The translations under genes and the position numbers were made by a program. From Pedobacter duraquae (lineage in GTDB: Bacteria; Bacteroidota; Bacteroidia; Sphingobacteriales; Sphingobacteriaceae), in NCBI RefSeq assembly GCF_004362245.1, contig NZ_SNWM01000001.1, forward strand, positions 1-64,000: a stretch of DNA of 64,000 nt. Direction: 5' to 3'. Under the pieces are notes generated by a model. It saw only the letters and a list, made by a program, of their open reading frames with translations. It searched no databases and was not told the DNA's origin. Shown one piece after another: positions 61,732-64,000 of the stretch (positions are counted from its first letter, which is position 1; each line of letters opens with the position of its first letter).

Positions 61732-64000
61732 TCAATTGCTCCGCCTGCGCTCTTCTTCATTTCCGCCCTTGCGATCCTGAGCCTTAATCTGTTGGTTTCC
61801 AAAATTGTACCTCACATTTAATCTGATCTGTCGACTATCGTTATAATTATAGTAGCGCTGTAAAATCTCATTGATTACAACCTCTCTTTTTTCTGCTCTT
61901 GTCTTAAGAACGTCTGAAGCCAATAACGCAACCTGAATTTTTTTATCCGCTAAAAAAGTTCTCACACCGAGATCAATTCCACCCCTGCCCTTTGTTCTAC
62001 CGAGCACATTGCTGGTTGGAGAATAATAGTCCAGGCTCAGGTCGGCAAGCCATGTTTTTTTTGCCGTTAAGGTAAGTTGGTTCGAACTGGACAGGTAGGC
62101 GCCTGAGCCGCTTCTATCTGCGACCTGTTGCAAAGACGAGGTTGAGCGGTTGTAAAAAACATCAACCTGATTGATCGATTCTAACCAGGATACTGGTTTT
62201 AAGGTTATACTGTTGGAGATCAGATATAGCTTTCTTCCGATAAAATTCATGGGCCTGATCACTTGTAGTATTGAGCCCTCCTGCGTGAAATTAACGTCAC
62301 CATATGCATCATCAGATGAGCTGAGTGAAAGACCTACGTTCCATAAACCTTTGTAGTTATGGGAAAATTCCAGATTGTTGGTGTAAAAGGGCGATAGAAA
62401 AGTGTTTCCCTCTGTAAAGCTAAATTGATTGGTGTACCACCTAAAGGGATTGAGTTTTCTGTAAGGAGGGCGTTCTATTCTTCTGCCGTAGGAAAAAGTT
62501 ATTTTACTGTCTGTCCAGGTTGGCCTGTTGAGATACAGGGTAGGAAAAAACTGAATGTAATCCGTTTTAGTGATATTGCCTGCCGAAATGCCTTCGTTAG
62601 CCGTATACTCTGCCCGCAGTCCCATCTGTAGATCCCAATCCCCTACACTGGCAGTAGCGCTGGCATAAACTGCGCTGGTGTTTTCCTTGTAGGAGAAAGT
62701 ATTAAACTGATCTGGTTCAGGACTGAAAGTGCCCTTCAACAGCGTAAGGAATGACATGCTACTGTTATTTCTAATCAAACTAAGCTTCCCTCCATAGGAA
62801 AGTCGAACAAGTGGAAGCGCCTGTTCTACATCTGCCCTTAACGTATAAAGATCAATCTGCTGCCCACTACCCGAAAGAAAGTTCGCATAATCCAGCGGCA
62901 CTGAACCATTAACTGGATCAAATGTAGTGTTGTCAAAATTTCGCTTTTTATCGTCGTTAAAGCTGAAATAATCGGCGTTAAAGCCGATTTGATTTCCTTT
63001 TGTTTTAAACCTGTGCTTAAAAAAAAGACCCGCCGCGTAGTAGCTGGAATTCATTTTTGCTTGGGCATCTGAATTGATCAGTTGATCTATCACGCCTGAT
63101 GTTAACGTTGAGCGGGAACGAATTACTTCGGTAGAATGAAAATCTGTACTACCCCTGCCCAGGGATGCTCCGATATCTGTTGATCCGGATACACTATAAG
63201 CTAAATCTACCAGTCCGGAAGGCACCGTTCTGTAATTCCTATCCCGATCGATTGTATTCCAACTCGAACTTTTATAAAACACTGTGGACTCTGATACCGG
63301 AACTAGTGAGCCTTTTCTAAAATTCACACTGGCGTTTATGCTCATTTTACCCTTTTTGTAATTCAGGTTGCCACCCAGGGCTAAGGTTGTAAATGTGGCT
63401 TTTGAAAAAGTGCTGTTAACAGAACTTTTAAGGCCTTCATCTGATTTTTTCGTTAAAATGATATTAACCAGCCCTGAACTTCCCTGAGCATCAAAACCGG
63501 CTGGAGGGTTTGAGATCATTTCTACTTTTGCAATCGCTGAGGCCGACAAGCTTCGTAGATATTCAGCCAGATCATCTCCGGTAAGCGAGATCTGTCTTCC
63601 ATCCACCAGGATGCCCGCTGCGCCTCTGCCCAATAGGGAAACAACGCCGTTTTTAACCTGGATGCCAGGGATTTTTGCCAGCAGCTCCAGCAAATCTGTG
63701 CCAATGGCAGCTGCACTGCCCTCGGCATTGAAAACCCTGCGATCGGTAAGGGTTTCAATGAGCGCTCTTTTGAACTGCACGTCTACGCTCTCAAGCTGAT
63801 TTGTTTGGTATTGCATCTGGATGACCACGCTGGTGTCCCTTTCCAGCCTGAGTTCGATCTGTTTCGGTACAAATCCCATTTCAGAGATCTTAAGCAGATA
63901 GCTCCCTTTATGCAGTCCGGCAAAATAGAAGATTCCCTCGGCGTTGGGCCTGGTAGAAAGTGCTAAGCTTGCTCCCGCAGCAATCGAAATTGAGGCGCCA
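61732..64000 (-). CDS. Partial TonB-dependent receptor-like barrel (5' end outside the window)
   Basis: At least 755 residues; the frame stays open to the right edge. The visible N-terminal part is the CarboxypepD_reg-like domain (SIAAGASLALSTRPNAEGIFYFAGLHKGSYLLKISEMGF), followed by a plug-like region (IPGIQVKNGVVSLLGRGAAGILVDGRQISLTGDDLAEYLRSLSASAIAKVEMISNPPAGFDAQGSSGLVNIIL) and an OMP_b-brl_3-type barrel. Related to the receptor at 48.6-51.0 kb but clearly divergent from it. No linked regulator is visible in the window. Confidence 0.88.
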   Translation of the reverse strand, partial: GASISIAAGASLALSTRPNAEGIFYFAGLHKGSYLLKISEMGFVPKQIELRLERDTSVVIQMQYQTNQLESVDVQFKRALIETLTDRRVFNAEGSAAAIGTDLLELLAKIPGIQVKNGVVSLLGRGAAGILVDGRQISLTGDDLAEYLRSLSASAIAKVEMISNPPAGFDAQGSSGLVNIILTKKSDEGLKSSVNSTFSKATFTTLALGGNLNYKKGKMSINASVNFRKGSLVPVSESTVFYKSSSWNTIDRDRNYRTVPSGLVDLAYSVSGSTDIGASLGRGSTDFHSTEVIRSRSTLTSGVIDQLINSDAQAKMNSSYYAAGLFFKHRFKTKGNQIGFNADYFSFNDDKKRNFDNTTFDPVNGSVPLDYANFLSGSGQQIDLYTLRADVEQALPLVRLSYGGKLSLIRNNSSMSFLTLLKGTFSPEPDQFNTFSYKENTSAVYASATASVGDWDLQMGLRAEYTANEGISAGNITKTDYIQFFPTLYLNRPTWTDSKITFSYGRRIERPPYRKLNPFRWYTNQFSFTEGNTFLSPFYTNNLEFSHNYKGLWNVGLSLSSSDDAYGDVNFTQEGSILQVIRPMNFIGRKLYLISNSITLKPVSWLESINQVDVFYNRSTSSLQQVADRSGSGAYLSSSNQLTLTAKKTWLADLSLDYYSPTSNVLGRTKGRGGIDLGVRTFLADKKIQVALLASDVLKTRAEKREVVINEILQRYYNYNDSRQIRLNVRYNFGNQQIKAQDRKGGNEEERRRSN

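Noticed and set aside
1-64000. CRISPR array
   Set aside because: No regularly spaced direct repeats with unique spacers and no cas genes were seen; the only tandem repeat is the three 11-bp units at 34.5 kb.

Overview
The window looks like a Bacteroidota chromosome, most likely a Pedobacter-like member of the Sphingobacteriaceae. The evidence is AT-rich intergenic DNA, a SusC/SusD pair, CarboxypepD_reg/TonB barrels, DUF6520, DUF6660 and DUF6266 small proteins, a BfmA/DUF5712 mobilization module, and promoter boxes of the Bacteroidota type (TTTG, 19 nt, TANNTTTG). The genus is inferred from gene content only.

0.1-4.5 kb is the edge of a metal-efflux locus (DUF6660) followed by a mobilization module on the minus strand: DUF5712 relaxase, BfmA/BtgA protein, a small winged-helix-like protein, two excisionase-type HTH proteins and an unknown protein. 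A hairpin-rich stretch at about 2.76-2.91 kb is a candidate transfer origin. I see no integrase.

5-25 kb is a defence-rich accessory region. It holds an IetAS pair (AAA ATPase plus subtilisin-like protease), an unknown 373-aa protein, a DUF6119/TIGR04141-like protein downstream of a large SF2 helicase, and a four-gene minus-strand operon of two AbiTii proteins, a small protein and a SIR2 protein. The first three of those four genes share a Gly/Asn-rich GNxxINTG motif resembling prokaryotic amyloid-signalling motifs. Between the helicase and the SIR2 operon lies an AraC-controlled redox operon: acetyltransferase, Tat-targeted zinc alcohol dehydrogenase, cyclophilin-like lipoprotein, aldo/keto reductase and cupin lipoprotein. 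tRNA T-arm-like fragments and terminators flank 16.3-25.1 kb, suggesting layered insertions.

26-34 kb is a TlpA-thioredoxin/SusC/SusD operon with a DUF6520 protein, a Crp-family regulator and a LytTR response regulator.

34.5-47 kb is a patchwork of short genes, many typical of immunity-gene arrays of polymorphic-toxin systems (DUF4265 and several unknowns), with gene fragments, an IS1595-type transposase, a DUF4145 protein, a protein with an EF-Tu domain-III signature, and a HigBA toxin-antitoxin pair.

47-56 kb is bounded by two nearly identical MORN-repeat/serine-hydrolase genes in direct orientation. They enclose an OMP_b-brl_3 receptor, a divergent histidine kinase/response regulator pair, and a TacA/TacT-type toxin-antitoxin pair.

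56-64 kb holds lipoproteins, a YceI protein, an exported methyltransferase, a TetR regulator with a perfect 15-bp palindrome overlapping the divergent promoter of a small membrane protein, and the 5'-truncated end of a second OMP_b-brl_3 receptor.
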